From: Siphonodentalium dalli
Lineage: Eukaryota > Mollusca > Scaphopoda > Gadilida > Siphonodentaliidae
DNA length: 64,000 nt
Assembly: GCA_032622095.1 (NCBI GenBank)
Contig: CP136065.1
Location: 98,711,343-98,775,342 of the forward strand
Reading direction: 5' to 3'
Below, piece after piece: positions 1 through 13,554 of the stretch. The notes beneath the pieces were generated by a model, which saw only the letters and a list, made by a program, of their open reading frames with translations, was not told the origin of the DNA and searched no databases. Position 1 is the stretch's first letter, and every line of letters begins with the position of its first letter. The position numbers and the translations under genes were made by a program.

Positions 1-524
1 TGACATATTCTTACAAATAGGCACTAATATTTTTGATGAATGAAAGTGTGAGAGATGTTGTGCATAAATTATTGCAAATTAAGAGATGCAACCACACCGG
101 CAGTGTCTATGTGTTCTGTTTTGTTTCAGCAGCCCTCTACAAACATAAGCAGAGAGCCCACCCCCATCAAATGGTGGCCGAGTTGAACTTACTCCAACAC
201 AGATTCCATAGACCTCCCCGGAATAATATTCAAACTGTAAAACCTACGTGATTATGAGAATAAAACCTATAAAAAACATTCGTGAATAATACAGAAAACT
301 ACAAAATGTAGCAAATTGGTGCCATGCTTCCAGATCAATGTGCATTCAACACAGAAACTACTCAGATGTCCCCCCTGATGTGCATACATGTATGCATCAC
401 AAAGGTGACACCCGAGCAATTCATGCAAAGCCAGAAGGTGTCTATGGGTTCTGTTTTATTTTCGCAGCCCTCTACAAAGACATTAAAAGCAAAGGGCTCA
501 CCGTTCAATGGTGGCCGAGTGAGC
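1..524. other. No gene seen
   Basis: I see no splice-supported exon here. Short reading frames on both strands lack family motifs. The words around 150-220 and 440-560 (cagccctctacaaa..., tggtggccgag..., cagacctcc...) recur about 320 bases apart, so this is a diverged tandem duplication of a non-coding repeat. Confidence 0.5.
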
Positions 525-854
525 TTACTCCAACACAAAATCCACAGACCTCCTCTGGGTGAATGCAATAAATGTGTATATGAGATAAAAACACTTCAGC
601 TGTCTGAAATACAGATGAAAATGGATACAGAGCACATGAAAAGGTGTTGATTTGCTGTAGAGTCTATGTCCACACAAAATTTCCTCTTCTTTATCTTTAA
701 GTTGGCTGTATAATTCCAGTCTGACACACTCTTTAAACCGGTTTGAGTCTTCGGTTGACTTGTATTCAATGTCTAAATCATTCCAAAGTTTAATTCCATT
801 GTAGGTGAATGTTTTGGCAATATGTGTGTAATTTGATGGTATAATGAAACTCAT
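525..854 (-). pseudogene. LINE (non-LTR retrotransposon) ORF2 C-terminal fragment
   Basis: The minus-strand frame carries YNGIKLWNDLDIEYKSTED followed by a FKECVRLEL-type segment. This matches the extreme C-terminus shared by Jockey/CR1-like reverse transcriptase ORFs, where a 'G.KLWN.LP....S...FK..L' block precedes the stop. Only about 100 residues remain, with no reverse transcriptase core or endonuclease. It is a 5'-truncated relic. The family call rests on this one block and the exact clade cannot be told. Confidence 0.55.
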
Positions 855-3800
855 CCGACTGTAGCGGGTATCATATGAAAGCAGGGTGCTAATTGGTATG
901 AAATTTGAACGTATTTTTTGCTATCAAATAAGCTCTATATAGGACTAAAATGGGACATTCAAAAATAAGCCCGTATTGTGCTGATTTTCACGATAACAGG
1001 CTGAATAATCAACTATAAGTTCACCCACGACTAACGTTCATGAATACCAATATAATATATGGTATAAAGCACTCACCTTTAACGACTGTCGGTATCTGGT
1101 AGATGCTGGTCTGATTTGTTTTGCGACGTATTTGTCGCATAATGCGAAGACTAAGATACTCCCCACTGCAGCGTGTTGTATACGATCCGGATTCGAACTA
1201 AAAGTTGCACAGGGATACGTGGCCAATTAGCAGATGATTAGTGGATATATAGGTATGAACAATCGATCATAAATAATGAAACCTGTTGATAGTTTGAAAG
1301 TTTGCTGAATTCCCCTTCGAGGATGTCCGCTTGGCGGACAGGATTTCCGGTCACATCCGCCCTTGGTTAATTGGAGCTGGTGCGTATATATCGACAGGAT
1401 GCAACACGCCCGTGCGTGGGACAGCTTGTAGTTGCCACCGGACTATTATTTACAAGTTTCGCTATAGACGTTGGCCGATATTTATAAGTGTGTATATTTG
1501 GCGCGGCAAAATTTCGTAACTTTTCCCGCCAAGTGCGTCTCCATAGCAATGCCATAGTAACATATGCTACAAGTTACATGTACTATATACAAAGTTTGCA
1601 GACGTAAACAATATATTTAAATGCAGCTTGATTATGAATTTAAATTGAATGAATACATCTGATTTCAATATACAGCTTAACTCACACTGGTGTTCCTCTA
1701 CTTCTACATGCACATACCTGCACATACATACATATATTTATTATTCATGATATGAGTGGGGAAGGGACACCCAGTCCTACAGCGATCGGTTACGGATATG
1801 ATCGTCGGTGCTTGCGTCACATTTAATTGATCAGTCGAGTCTATATCTTGATGTAATTTTCACAACAAGGAATTGACCAATAACAAGCATGTGGCTTGTC
1901 GCCAGATCCCAATTCCCTTTCCGTGTTGAGTTTATGAATACTATGGTCCACACTTATGATCATCATTGCATTGGTCATTGTCTTCTGCAATAGGCCCAGC
2001 CGTGGTTTGTAATTACATGTACCCCAATATTCTTTAGATGTCGGTGTTAAGCTCGACACGACGTCCGCAACATATTGCCATGCCAACACTATTATCCAGG
2101 TTTAGTGGCACGCATGTGTAACTTGTAACGTGTTGTGCTATTTATTACCATTGCCACGTTTTCCTACTCGTCGGGCCTATAACTATAAACGCGCGTAGGT
2201 TTGGCACTGTGGCGTTTTTCCCCGCCATGTGCATCTCCATATAGCTACATGTATATCATAGTGACACATTGCATTTTACAAGTTACGCATGATCGGCCTA
2301 AACCTGCCTATTATCTCATTACGGACATCGAGCTACCAGATATCCAGAGAATAAACGTTGCATTGGCGATGATAATTCCATTCAAGATGTTGTTGGTCGC
2401 ACTTGCGTAGGCTACGTGTACTTGTTGCTGCTTAACATGACAAGGAAACACACTTAATTTATTGCGATTTGCCAAACACATCAAAATTGTATCAGTCAGG
2501 TAGATCCTCGGAAGCTCCCATCAACAAAACGCATCGCATGCACAGCTTACATGTACTTCAACAATTTGCGTTTTCACTTGGGAGATATGATTTGGAAAAA
2601 GCTCACAAAGGACAAATAAGAGCATAAACCTTGAATTGGAAAAGAAACAACTGATATGTCATAGATATGTCTAAATGTCAAAGTGGAGTCGAAAGTCAAG
2701 ATTAATTACACTGTCCTGAGATGTTATCAGCTTAAAATGTATTACAGACAACACACATGTTCTTGCAAGGATAGGTGATAGCTCACTGGATATGTATAAT
2801 TTATAATTGTAAAATTGGTTGCATATACTTTATACTAGTGTTTTATGTGCACCTATCTAATTTCTGAATGGCTACTGTATTTGTCCACTACATCGATGCA
2901 TCAGAACTTTCTTCTTGCAGTATGGAATTTGAGCACCCATGTAGACCTGATAACTCCAATGCATGTATGTGGTAGACAGATGTATATTAGCCAGTAATTA
3001 AACAAAGTCTTCGTAATTGCCTGTATTAACCATTTCTTTTCAATTAAAACAGCTCTGAAACAGGTTAGACTGTCATTTGAACAAAATGAGATAATTTCCC
3101 AGTCATATGAATGATATCAGTAGGTTATTATGTGGGGGGGGGGGGGGGTAGCGAAAAAACGGCAAACATTCCTGCTAATTGTGTACTGCCCCACCTGGTT
3201 GTTTTGCTTTAATTCTGTTATATTGAAATTTGTTATTCGCCGTTCACATGTGATACAAATAAACTTATCGGCGCCTGGTCGCATCCCAACATCTCCTCCT
3301 GAAAATAGGCTCGTATTGGAGGTAAATATTCACATACTGTATGTTCATATTGGACTTAATTGTTTTTGAAGTAAGCTCATAGCGGACTTTTATCCGTTAT
3401 TCAGTTAGATGACGCACGCCACAATGAAAACACATTATAAAGAGCGTACATCTGGGAAGTCGTGAGATGGTTTTTCTATTCGTGTTATTTTCCAGTCTGT
3501 TCTCGTGACAATAAGCACAATTATCAAATAAGCCGATATTATGCTTATTTTCACGATAGCAAGCTGCGCATACACATAATACACGGGAATGTCGTCGTAG
3601 TACTTAGTTACCATGGATACACATGTAGATAGCCTACACTCCAAAAATCGCTAGAGGTGGGATCTCTCTAATGACGCCTACATGTAGACGACTTATCGGC
3701 GTGAACAGTCATATCTGACGGCAAATGAACGGATGTAAGATGGCACGAATCTAGAGTCCTATAGCAGTTGTTTACTTACGTCTGTGGTCTGTGGTTTAAC

Positions 3801-4260
3801 TATCCTTGGCTTACATGCGTATAAACGTAGTGCGATACCTCACTCACTCTCTTTCGTTTTGGCTAATGTATCATGTATCAATTGCTGTTCGACGGGCATT
3901 CTTTTTTCCCCGCACTATATCATCCTCTTATAGTACAGTATAATTTCCGATCTAACATATTATCCCCGTCTGGTAAATTTACCCCTGTGGTATCTATTCT
4001 GATAGCAAGTGTAACTTTCTTATTCCGAGGAAAAGTCTAAATAAAAATCTTAGGTTTGTTGACTTATCCCCGTTTTTGAATATGGATTATGTGTGCATTT
4101 GTTTGTTTATCACATAATTAGCCCCTAAGTCCGGTCTCGTGTTTTGGTAATACACACGTGTAGAGCTGAACGCGCGCAAAGATATCGATGTCAATGCCGG
4201 AACTTTAGTATTATGTTCATTAGAATGTAATTTTGACATTGATTTTATGTTGGGTTATTT
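855..4260. other. Non-coding stretch
   Basis: I find no supportable gene. The region is AT-rich with short chance frames. The only notable structure is a run of 15 G at 3134-3148, which makes a short low-complexity ORF downstream that I do not accept as coding. Confidence 0.5.
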
Positions 4261-4278
4261 AAAAAATGAATGTAATTT

Positions 4279-4374
4279 GTGTTATTGGGGGATACGGCGC
4301 TGTGGTCGTTGTGTATACGGTTTACACTAAATGTGCCCCTAACGACAACAGGACCCCGTATCCCCCAATAACAC
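4279..4374. repeat. Short foldback (inverted repeat)
   Basis: Arms of 19 bases at 4279-4297 and 4356-4374 (gtgttattgggggatacgg and its complement) pair perfectly. Shorter inner arms (tcgttgt / acgacaa) also pair. The unit is under 100 bp with no coding capacity, so it is best read as a solo foldback MITE remnant. Confidence 0.75.
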
Positions 4375-5505
4375 ACACCCACTACACTCATTTCTTATAT
4401 TTAAATAGCTTTTTGATGATTTATTGCCATAAAAAGCTGAGTGTATTATAATTTATTTTCACGTTTTGGTCGATAATTTGAGACTAGCCCATGCTGCACA
4501 CTAAGTCATCCCGATGGAGGATTTCCAAACTCTACGATAATATGATCGATATAAATAACTGGTCTCAGATGCAAATCGACTGAACTTTGAAAAGCAGGCC
4601 CATTGTTTCTGCTGGTCGCTTTTAGTGATTAGGTCAGATTAGGTCAACATTTTGTAACTTTCTGTTCGCGTTACACTCGAGAGATCTCTGCATTATTGGG
4701 ACTGTTGACTGATATAAACATGAATGGTAAGGGTCGTTGATCAATTTTGTCAACATTTAAAATTAAACTATATTTTTTCTTGGAGGTGTCTTTACCTCCA
4801 CTTTGGTTCGAAATAAATATTAATATTTTAACCCCAGCTGTTTCGAGATCGTTTTTCCTTGCTAAAATGTGATCATGTGATAAAATTGGATCTCAAAATC
4901 GTCGCAATTCCATACGAAATTTATTAACCTTGTCCACTAAATTTGATTCGAGCGTCACTAAAGCTCCGCTTAAATCGAGTTTAGTGCACCCGGTTAATAC
5001 ATTTCGTATTTCATTAGAGATCCTCTATATAAGTTGACTGGTATGTCTGGATATGTCCGAAAATAAAATAGTGTTTACGCTACTAGTCCAGTATATTCAT
5101 CAAAGAGGTTTGATACCCATGCAAAATGTGAAGAATGCCAGTTGATTTTATTTTAGGCCGGATGTTTGTTTTTATTTGCTCACCGATACTTACATTAACC
5201 GGCTGGTTTTTTGTTGTTGTTGTGAGGTATTATGTATCAAACCTTGTTCATAAATACATAAACTACTATACACTGCTTAAATATATGTACTTACATGATG
5301 TGTCTCATAAAACTCATACAATAACTGTCATGAAATTTCCGCAAATTTATGAACTAGGTTTTATCATGATCGAATCCCCAAATTTCCAACACACAGAGTA
5401 CACTTATCTATAATAAATATAGATAATTATGTACTTTTTTATGAACATTTAATTCGACAGCATAACTCTGATATGTATGCATGTTTTGAGCCATTTAAAT
5501 ACGTA
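4375..5505. other. Non-coding stretch
   Basis: I see no gene or recognised repeat. A partial palindrome near 4900-5030 (acgaaatttattaacc ... ggttaatacatttcgta) suggests another decayed foldback. Confidence 0.4.
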
Positions 5506-5745
5506 TTGTCACTGAGACGCGGTCATTTTGGATCCTTCCTGCCCCGGTTCGTGGTTTCAGATATATTCATTCAGTCCCGGTTCCGTGGTTTTAGTGCTAG
5601 AGGTCAAAGTTCTGAAGTAGCATTTCCATATATGGAAGTCATGAATATTCAAAAGGTCCATATACGGAAATGCTACTTTAGAACTTTGACCTGCAACAAT
5701 AAAACCACGGAACCGGGTCAATATGGCCGCGAGTTAGTGACAATG
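5506..5745. mobile_element. Foldback MITE, about 240 bp
   Basis: The outer ends are inverted (attgtcactgagacgcgg at the left, the complement of ccgcgagttagtgacaat at the right). A long inner stem at about 5576-5636 pairs with 5658-5716. The loop is only about 20 bases, so nearly the whole element is a hairpin. The 126-residue reading frame across it is a by-product of the palindrome and not a gene. Confidence 0.75.
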
Positions 5746-6703
5746 CGTGTATACATGTGCATATACATCTCTGTACAGTTATATAGTTTATTTTCGAACA
5801 TCAACGGTCACTTTATCATGATGGACAACAGCTTCGCAAACATACAACGTTAAGACAGTTGCAGATAAATAAAACACATGGGCATCATTTGAATAACATG
5901 GAATGGTATATATACAATACACAGTATCATGTATTCTCTTCATAATGCCCCCGTAAAACAGTTATCTTCCATGTTTTATTTGTCGTATTATGTCCAACCA
6001 ACATAGCATAGCATGTACGCGTACTCTCTCTGATCCAAAACTTGTCATGGAGTTTAAGGCGTATTTGTGCATAATAATCAGATTACCATACATTGTGCGT
6101 CTGTGGGTGATTGTAACTCAAACGTAACAGGTCACGTGTTTCTACACGTTTGTCTTTAAGTGACTGACTTGTGCGATACGACTTTCTCTACTTGTAAACA
6201 CGGGGTATAACTCTATTTTTGAAACATTTTGTTCTAACTCTATTATTCTACATAGATGGATTATTGATCAAAACCTCATTTGATAGTTCGACATGAACAT
6301 TGCATCCGAAAATTGGTTGAAAATTTTTGTTACTCTTGAAATCAACATACGCAAATTCTCCGCTCAAATAATCCAATTTGTAAGTTTATATAGAATAGAG
6401 CCCTGGATGCGTAAAACGGTTATTTAATAGTGTACTTGGGTATTCACAGGGCAATTAAATCTTATTTGTATGCATACACATACGAATATAGAGCAGCTTT
6501 ATAGAGTGCCATTTTCTTCTTCTGATGATACTTCAAAATTAAATCTGATTTTTATGCAAAATACGACTTTAGAGTGTTATTTTTTTTCTGATGATGCTGC
6601 AAATAGATGACGAAATAATGTATCTGCTTTAAACCACCAGAACAACTAGTAGTTCCCTGCGAGTCCTGGTTAATAACTTAACAAAATCCGTCTTTGTTAT
6701 AAT
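5746..6703. other. 3' flank / possible 3' UTR of the serine protease
   Basis: This stretch lies downstream of the protease stop codon, as read on the minus strand. A variant poly(A) signal ATTAAA occurs on the minus strand at 6423-6428, about 275 nt past the stop, and no canonical AATAAA lies closer. The 3' end is therefore unplaced. Nothing else is recognisable. Confidence 0.3.
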
Positions 6704-6877
6704 TCACCCTAAAGGCATGGCACCGGCGACCGCGATAGCAATCCAGTCGAGATAGTGTTGTACTTCTGTGTATGCTGATGGTCCGTCGCAGTTCGGGAAT
6801 CCGAATGACGTCACTCCAACTAACACGAAATTTGGAACCTGAGTACTCCGGCAAACAAGTGGGCCTCCGCTATCACC
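6704..6877 (-). CDS. Serine protease S1, terminal exon (catalytic Ser)
   Basis: This is the last coding exon of a chymotrypsin-like secreted protease. It opens directly after a good acceptor (ctctttctacag) with GDSGGPLVC, carrying catalytic Ser195 (chymotrypsin numbering) and the oxyanion-hole glycine. It continues through VGVTSFG (the S214-G216 substrate strand) and [12 protein letters not shown], and ends in the C-terminal helix YLDWIAIAV before TGA. It encodes 57 residues. A phase-0 intron immediately before GDSGGP is a classic S1-family boundary. Cys201 and Cys220 partners are present. Residue 226 reads Ser where chymotrypsin has Gly, which should alter the S1 pocket floor. The preceding exon is 12894-13023. 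Confidence 0.95.
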   Translation of the reverse strand, partial: GDSGGPLVCRSTQVPNFVLVGVTSFGFPNCDGPSAYTEVQHYLDWIAIAVAGAMPLG

Positions 6878-7089
6878 CTGTAGAAAGAGTAAAAAAAAAT
6901 AATGCTACCCACTGTCAACTCTAGTATAAAATTTACACTAATATATCATCATTTTGCTCATCGCAATTTGGTATTGAGAGTATGCCGATCGGCTCATTGA
7001 ATATTTTCTAAAATAAAGCCAGAGTATATTCACAAATTTATTGACGAGATATACGTCCCAATTTCATAACGGCCGTTGGTGTGCTGCTA

Positions 7090-7790
7090 ACATACTGTTC
7101 AATATATAGGTATCGATCTACACTTTCGAACACTAAAGTAAAAATATCACATAATGTACCCATGACCCACCTGCCTTGTCCGAATATCTATAACATTTTT
7201 GGATTTGTTTTCCTAAAGATAATTTAAAACGCATTTTGTCATCTCGGAATGCACAAAGAAAATAATGTAGTGTATGTGGATAGAGATAACTTGCCAGTAT
7301 GATCATTTCATACTGTTTTGGATAAATTTGTTTTAGCCTACCAGCCACAATATGGCTGCCGATAGGATGGCCAGTATATATGGTGGAAACGGTGAAATCT
7401 ATAAGAACGCATGCTTACTTTCCAGAAAATGTCACAACTTACACAACGGCTTATGCCAAACTACCAAACTATGTCCTAATATATAGGTCTCTCTTTACAG
7501 ACTCGAACATTAAAGAAGAAAAAAATTAACATAACGTACATCCTGTCCCGAACTTTTAAATGAGTTTTAGTGGGTTTTTTATTCAAAAAATAATCTTAAC
7601 ACGCATTTTGTAATCTTCTCGGATTGCATACAGAAAATAATGTAGTGTTGGTGGGGATAATTGGTATTTCCGATAATGTCATGCCGCTGGGGATTACAAC
7701 ATGACATACTAACCTCAAGATGGCTGCCGGTATATCGATAGACATTGTGAAATCCGTCTTGTATCAATATACACCACCATCACCGCCATG
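7090..7790. repeat. Two-copy tandem duplication, about 390 bp unit
   Basis: The segment around 7105-7330 (cactttcgaacactaaag ... aaaataatgtagtgt...) reappears around 7495-7680 with similar order and moderate divergence. It lies in the last protease intron and has no coding signal. Confidence 0.6.
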
Positions 7791-7933
7791 AAATGTCTCA
7801 TATAACCCATTGTCCTATTATAGTCATTCCAGTATGCCATACTAGGGCATAATGGTGATAAGTTCTAATCAGTTTGGCTACCATAATGGTCCCCGTGAGT
7901 GAGAGAATTGGCCAGTTTTGCATTCATTCGTGC

Positions 7934-9457
7934 TTAACCCTTTGAACCCTGGCGCCCCACAGTGATCGACACCCTGACCCGGGGCTCCCAGTGGTATGTC
8001 CGCTTAAATTAGATAGTTTCTAGTAGCATGATGTTGATTATGTTCAAATTGCGACACCGGTCTGAAACTTTACAGGTTTGTCCCCCATGGATCAGCGATC
8101 ATTATAAGATCGCGAGACTTTGCCTCGCGGCAACTCCTTGGTAACGGTTGCTAGGCAACTACCCGGAATTGACTGGAAAATGTAAATATAGCTTATAGCG
8201 TCGTAATTCAACTTCAGTGATTGCGTTTTTTGATGCAGGTACTACCCTAACGTGAAATTTGAGATATACCCGACCAGAATAGTGAACCAAATGTCCCATT
8301 TAAGGGTAGCAACGGTTGCTAAGCAAATACCACAACTGAACGAATGACATAATTGCACTAACCATTCAGTGGTATGTTTTGCCTTAATTTAGACAGTGTC
8401 TAGTCGCATGGTGTTGGTTATGTTGAAAGGGGACACCTACCTGAAACTGTGCAGGCATGATATATGCATGCACGGACCACTGATCATTGTCAGATCGGGA
8501 GACTTTGCCACCCGATCTCGCATTAGAAACGGTTACTAGGCAACTACCCGAAATTTGCAGGATAAACGAATTCTAGCTTATAACGTTGTAATTATACATC
8601 AGCGAATTGCGTTTCGATGCAACCAATATCCTAATGTGAAATTAAGATATACCTGACCATGCGCGAGTAAGTCAACTTGATATGCGATAGACTTTTTGCT
8701 GCATGTGGCACAACAGAGACTGATATTACAGAGACCAGAAACAACGTAATTTCCCGTAACATATCGTGGCCCCATTGTTCAAGTAAGCTGTCTACATGTA
8801 GATTGTGTCTACTATACTAACATGTGAAACATGCAACAAAATGTCATATATAGCGCCACATTTAACTTAAACGCATTTTAAAAAATGAATTTTCCTAGCC
8901 ATTTCTAGCGGGCAGCCAATCCATATAGACACCTTTGCCAGCGCTGACTTCAATAGGCCAATTTAAATATATATATTAGTGGGTATGTCGTGTATAAGTA
9001 CGTTATAAACCATTTATTTGTCATTGCGCTAGTCTGCGCATGCGCGAATAAATCAACTTCATATGCGATAGACCCTTCCACATATGTAGCAGAACACTGA
9101 CTAATATACGCGAGGGTAATTACGTCTGTTCTGTACACACACGGGGAACACGAAATTATATGCCGTATATAGCGGCATAGTTCGCTTAAAATATCGTATG
9201 TTTTTGTAGATTATATGCTATGCGCATGCGCATATATTTCTACCCGATACTAGCGGTCAACCATTCCATACGCACCATGGGCGCCGCTGACATATGTGGG
9301 GGCAATTTAAATATAAATCAGTGGGTCAGACGATCGTTATACTATATATAAATCTGCTACCGAATCATGTCGTCGCTGCACCGAAATATCGGTGTTACGG
9401 GATATAGTCACGGTTCGTTTGCACCTAAATATCGGTGTTACGGGTTCAAAGGGTTAA
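7934..9457. mobile_element. piggyBac-like non-autonomous element, copy B1
   Basis: The element is bounded by TTAA at 7934-7937 and 9454-9457. Its terminal inverted repeats are CCCTTTGAACCC at the left and GGGTTCAAAGGG at the right. The TTAA target plus CCC...GGG ends is the piggyBac-superfamily hallmark. Its 1.5 kb has no transposase, so it is non-autonomous. The interior holds two diverged copies of a block of about 450 bp, each with '(g)aaacggttgctaggcaact' near its middle. Two further full-length copies (21458-23026 and 58384-59887) are nearly identical, which points to recent activity. Confidence 0.9.
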
Positions 9458-12400
9458 ACACTACTTGCTCCTTAAGATCGGTGGAATGTCGCGCGAAGTA
9501 ATTCACAGTGAGCACGAATTTATAAAATCAAAATGGTAACACACTGGATGTCGGTTTGTTGTTTATGCCAGTCAGTATACATATCTAGCGAAACAAGCAA
9601 GTTAGTTGATTTGGGATGCGAACAGAGATGGCCTTCAGAAAGTTGGTCGACGTTGTTAGTTTATATCTGCCTTTGTGAAATGATAAAGGATAATTGTAGG
9701 TTATATAAAATCTAACACGGTATTTTGGCATATGTTGGCAGATCAGAGACATGGGCACTCTGATTTTTTGTATGAAAATACGACCAAAGAATAACACCAT
9801 TAACACTCTTGGGTATATATCTATCAAGGAAGCATAGTTACAAGAACGAAGCTACCGATGCACTGGCTCTTGTGATGTCGTTCGAGCAGTAATTTTAAGT
9901 GAATCGTATTGACCAATATATAGCTGCTCAAAGTCCACAAGAGAATATATCCAGTAAATTAGCAGGAAGCCGCAATCCCTAAGTTTCGTTAGAGTCACCA
10001 TACCACACAAACACTTGTTGAATTTTGTATGTGAACATTTACCGGATTAACGTCCAAGCAACGACGATGCCAGCGATGCGGTATGTCAGCTGAAGCTATG
10101 GCAAATAAAACTATGGTTCTCTAGCTTTCGTTTGTAGGTTACTGGAATGCCATGTGAGTAAATGTGACTTCGCGGTAACCATTACAATCAAGCCTTCGGA
10201 CTATTCTCGTAGCAGAGAACATCTAAATTCCCACTGACATCCTGTTTGTTTGATACCCACGTGACTCACCGAACTACCACGTGGATCTACTCGGATATGT
10301 TTATTTGGGCCACTATTATCTATATTAATGATTTCAGTAACCCTGCACATATCTGTCAGTATAGTTAGGTATGTAGGCTTTTTTTGGAAGCATGTATGCG
10401 CAGTTTTAGCTCATACTGACACCAAAATAAAAATGAAGACTATTGAAGTTATTTTTATACATGTCATATATGTTTGCACAAAGATAATTTGGCCAGGTAC
10501 CTTCTGATGCCAGTAGGTCGGGTGCCTGAAAACATACCATATTTTGATTATGGCCTGATATTATTGTGTGGTAGTGTTGGGTCTGAGTAAGTAAAACGGG
10601 AATCATGAGTATTGATGTGATGTGTCTTTGTATACATGCAGCAACTACCGTGTAAACCAAAAAGTGATATATGGATAACTCGTCCTTAACATTTGTGAAT
10701 ATTCTGGCCCTTCTGGTCGCATTAATTAAATATACAAAATAGCCGTAGTTGTGTTTTTATTGAATAGCAAGCACAGAGTGCATGTTGCTGTACACTCGGG
10801 ATGGTATGGGAACGAGGGATGATTCCCCATATTTATTCCGCCGGTGTTGTAAGTGGTATAAGAAGTATATTGTAAATATCCCAATTGATACATTGTTGAC
10901 ATGGCTCTTATGTTTTAAGCAACAGCAGTGCCAAGTCTCCTGTCTATATATGATTGTCCAACTGTAAGATAACGTAGAACAAAGTTAACTTATCCACCAA
11001 GATGGAACCAACATTTGTTTTTGTGTGTGGAGGTTTATCACGTGGAAATAGTACTAGTAAAACGGTCCTTTTCGGCGAAATTGTTTAATAGAAACTACTA
11101 CACGGGGGATTCTCATACAGGACATGAATATTCTTATATTTATCACTGATCAGATTTCGAGTTACAAAGTCCATGATCGAAACATATGGATTTGAACCAT
11201 ATGAACCAGTATACTAAAACATAATTTTAACAGTTTATATAATTGTATAATATTATAATTGGCAAGTAATCTAGCGTTCCTAAATAATTCACAATTTCCA
11301 CCCATACACCCGTCACTACATTGGCAGGCATATTGGAGTTAGTAGGCTAGTTTTTAATACACACCGCACGGAATTGCCGACACCTATGTCCAGTTTTGCC
11401 TGGTCAAACCTGGTAATGCCATTAAACCGGCAACTAAACCACATCATTCGACTGACTAACAAAACACGGTTCAGTGAGACTGGACCTGAGATAATGAAAC
11501 CGTCTTTTCTGCACCTCGGTCTCAGCTGTGAGAGCTTGGGGGTTACCAGGTCATATAACGAGAAATGTGCTAAGTGTGTATGTTTTCGCGTTAATTGGGG
11601 CGTGCCAGTAACCATTATACCGCCTGCTGTAACAGGGTAATTTGACTGCATGCTCGTCTCGCAGAACAAAATTGTCAATCAACTGGCAACGGAACGGCCA
11701 CAAACGCCAATTATACCCCATTTAAGCTGGTCCGTCAATGTAGATATACACCCGGTTTTAATCCGGCCATATTGCCGTAACATGACATTCGCCGATGAAA
11801 GCAGCTACGTGTACAAGTTCACTTTTCCAAATCCCCTTTAGAACACAAGATGATTGTTGCGATTTTTTAATATGGACATGCATTTGCGGTGTATATGCTT
11901 ATCCTTTTGACCAGAATACTAAATTATTTTTAAGTAGTGCATGTGCTCCTTTTTTGAATGTTGTTATTCGACACTAGGGCCGGGGACCTTTACGTCATAC
12001 TTCGCTCGACAATGGAGGCTCGATATTAACATTAATTTGTTCTCGATGTTCAAAAGATACCAGTAAGCCATTAGTCTAATGAGTTGTCACAACAAGTCAT
12101 CTCGGATACTGTAAAAACCGGATATCCAACAGATTTGATTTTAAGAACATTTTGGCATTCAATCTTGAAAAATGGTGACCGAAGTCATTTGGACATTTTC
12201 TCGACATTTAAACAATATTTATTTGCCCCAGTTAATATAACATTTTGATGATAGAAACATGAGTAGAACAGAAAAGAGGAAGAGGATTTAGCAGCAAGCA
12301 GATATCTGCTTTTGTTGAGCTATCTCCTCATACAAGTAGAAAGATTGTAGAAATCAAGAAAGCGTGAATGGCAAGTGGCCGAGTTCGAGAAACAATAGGT

Positions 12401-12893
12401 TTAAGAAATGGTGGTATATTAATATTATGATGTACAGACGAGTTTACAATATGTGTTGAAATGATAAATAAGCTTATTTGGGTAATAAGGAGAGGGGGTG
12501 TATTCACAAGGAATACGAGACAGAGAAAGGTATAGCGATAGAGATAAAGAGTGTGTATGTGAAAGAAAAGTAGGTACCACTGTTGTGAACAATTTGAAAC
12601 TAACTTAAATATGAAACGAACTATTTTAAAATGAGTTGTTTTGAATCTAAATGTGCAAGCTAAATATGGAAACTCCATGGGTTATCGTTGCTATGCCGTT
12701 GAATTTCTCGACATTCTTATTTATAAGGGGCGGGCTTCATAGTGAGCATGGATACATATATCATTCGCTATCTATTTTGTCTGATATATGTGAAGAAATT
12801 CCTGAATATTCATTCTGATATCTGGGAGATATCTGGCCGCCAATTTATAGCAAATTATGACGCAGGTTCCCAGCCATGGACACATGTACTTAC
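9458..12893. other. Intron of the serine protease
   Basis: This is intronic DNA without a supported gene. Around 11150-11205 there is a sequence (gagttacaaagtccat...) shared with 61795-61850, probably a dispersed repeat. Near 12846-12869 'agcaaattatgacgcaggttccc' matches the end of the TIR element at 50707-51001. The 88-120 residue frames on both strands at 11316-11678 carry no family motif. Confidence 0.5.
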
Positions 12894-13023
12894 GAAACAA
12901 GCTGAAACTTGAGGCTCGAAGACACAGAATAGCTTCTCATTAGTAACACCCGTCCGTTGTGCACATGCTGTATCGCTCAGTGGTGTCACTTCAGCCTGCT
13001 GCAAGATCTTCGTCTCAGGTGGT
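12894..13023 (-). CDS. Serine protease S1, exon with Cys168-Cys182 loop
   Basis: This exon encodes about 43 residues: PPETKILQQAEVTPLSDTAC, then AQRTGVTNEKLFCVFEPQ, then VSACF. This is the stretch between the G142 region and the active-site serine: the LQQAEV strand, Cys168 and Cys182 (which pair), and Cys191 just before GDSGG. Chymotrypsin position 189 reads Ser, so the S1 pocket is not trypsin-like. The donor is a perfect GTAAGT in phase 0, matching the next exon. The acceptor (tttatttcttcccaag) leaves one base, so the upstream exon must end with two bases. See the donor ambiguity at 19809-19813. Confidence 0.92.
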
Positions 13024-13554
13024 CTTGGGAAGAAATAAAACCACCACCATGGGTACCCTGTGGACGTAGGAAATGTATATACGTTAGAGGGGTTTGGTAA
13101 TCTCGCGTTTAGCAGTTACGACTACATTTATCTATTGGTCGTCGTAAATCTATATGTCGGGTCAAAAACAACGATGGATACGATTAGACACCTTTCGCAT
13201 AATGAACTACATGGACTACTGATACGAATTGCTAATATTATTCATATATATTTCGGATGGTCCAAAAACCTATTCGCAGAATTGACGACTACGAGTCTGT
13301 TTGTAAGAAATACCTGGCGTTCAATCTTCTTGCCACTCGCTGTAATGTGACATGGTAAAGTCGTAACCGTAAATAGTAATTACCGATATGGCAAAACGAC
13401 AACTGATATAAACAGCGCAAGTTCTAGTGACGTAGTACGATATTCGTAATGATTAACAGTACTGTAGCAGTTCATTATGCGAAATGTGTCTATTATTGAA
13501 CACGACAATATGTGAATATTGACGCGCAATGAGATGTTCGCTTTGCACGATTAA
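13024..13554. other. Intron, nothing recognised
   Basis: Intronic sequence of the serine protease. The 96-residue plus-strand frame at 13060-13350 lacks splice or family support. Confidence 0.45.

Noticed and set aside
5473-5853. 126-residue plus-strand ORF
   Set aside because: It spans a perfect foldback element; the palindrome keeps the frame open by chance.
11316-11678. 120-residue minus-strand ORF in a protease intron
   Set aside because: No family motif, no flanking splice signals, and an equally long frame lies opposite.
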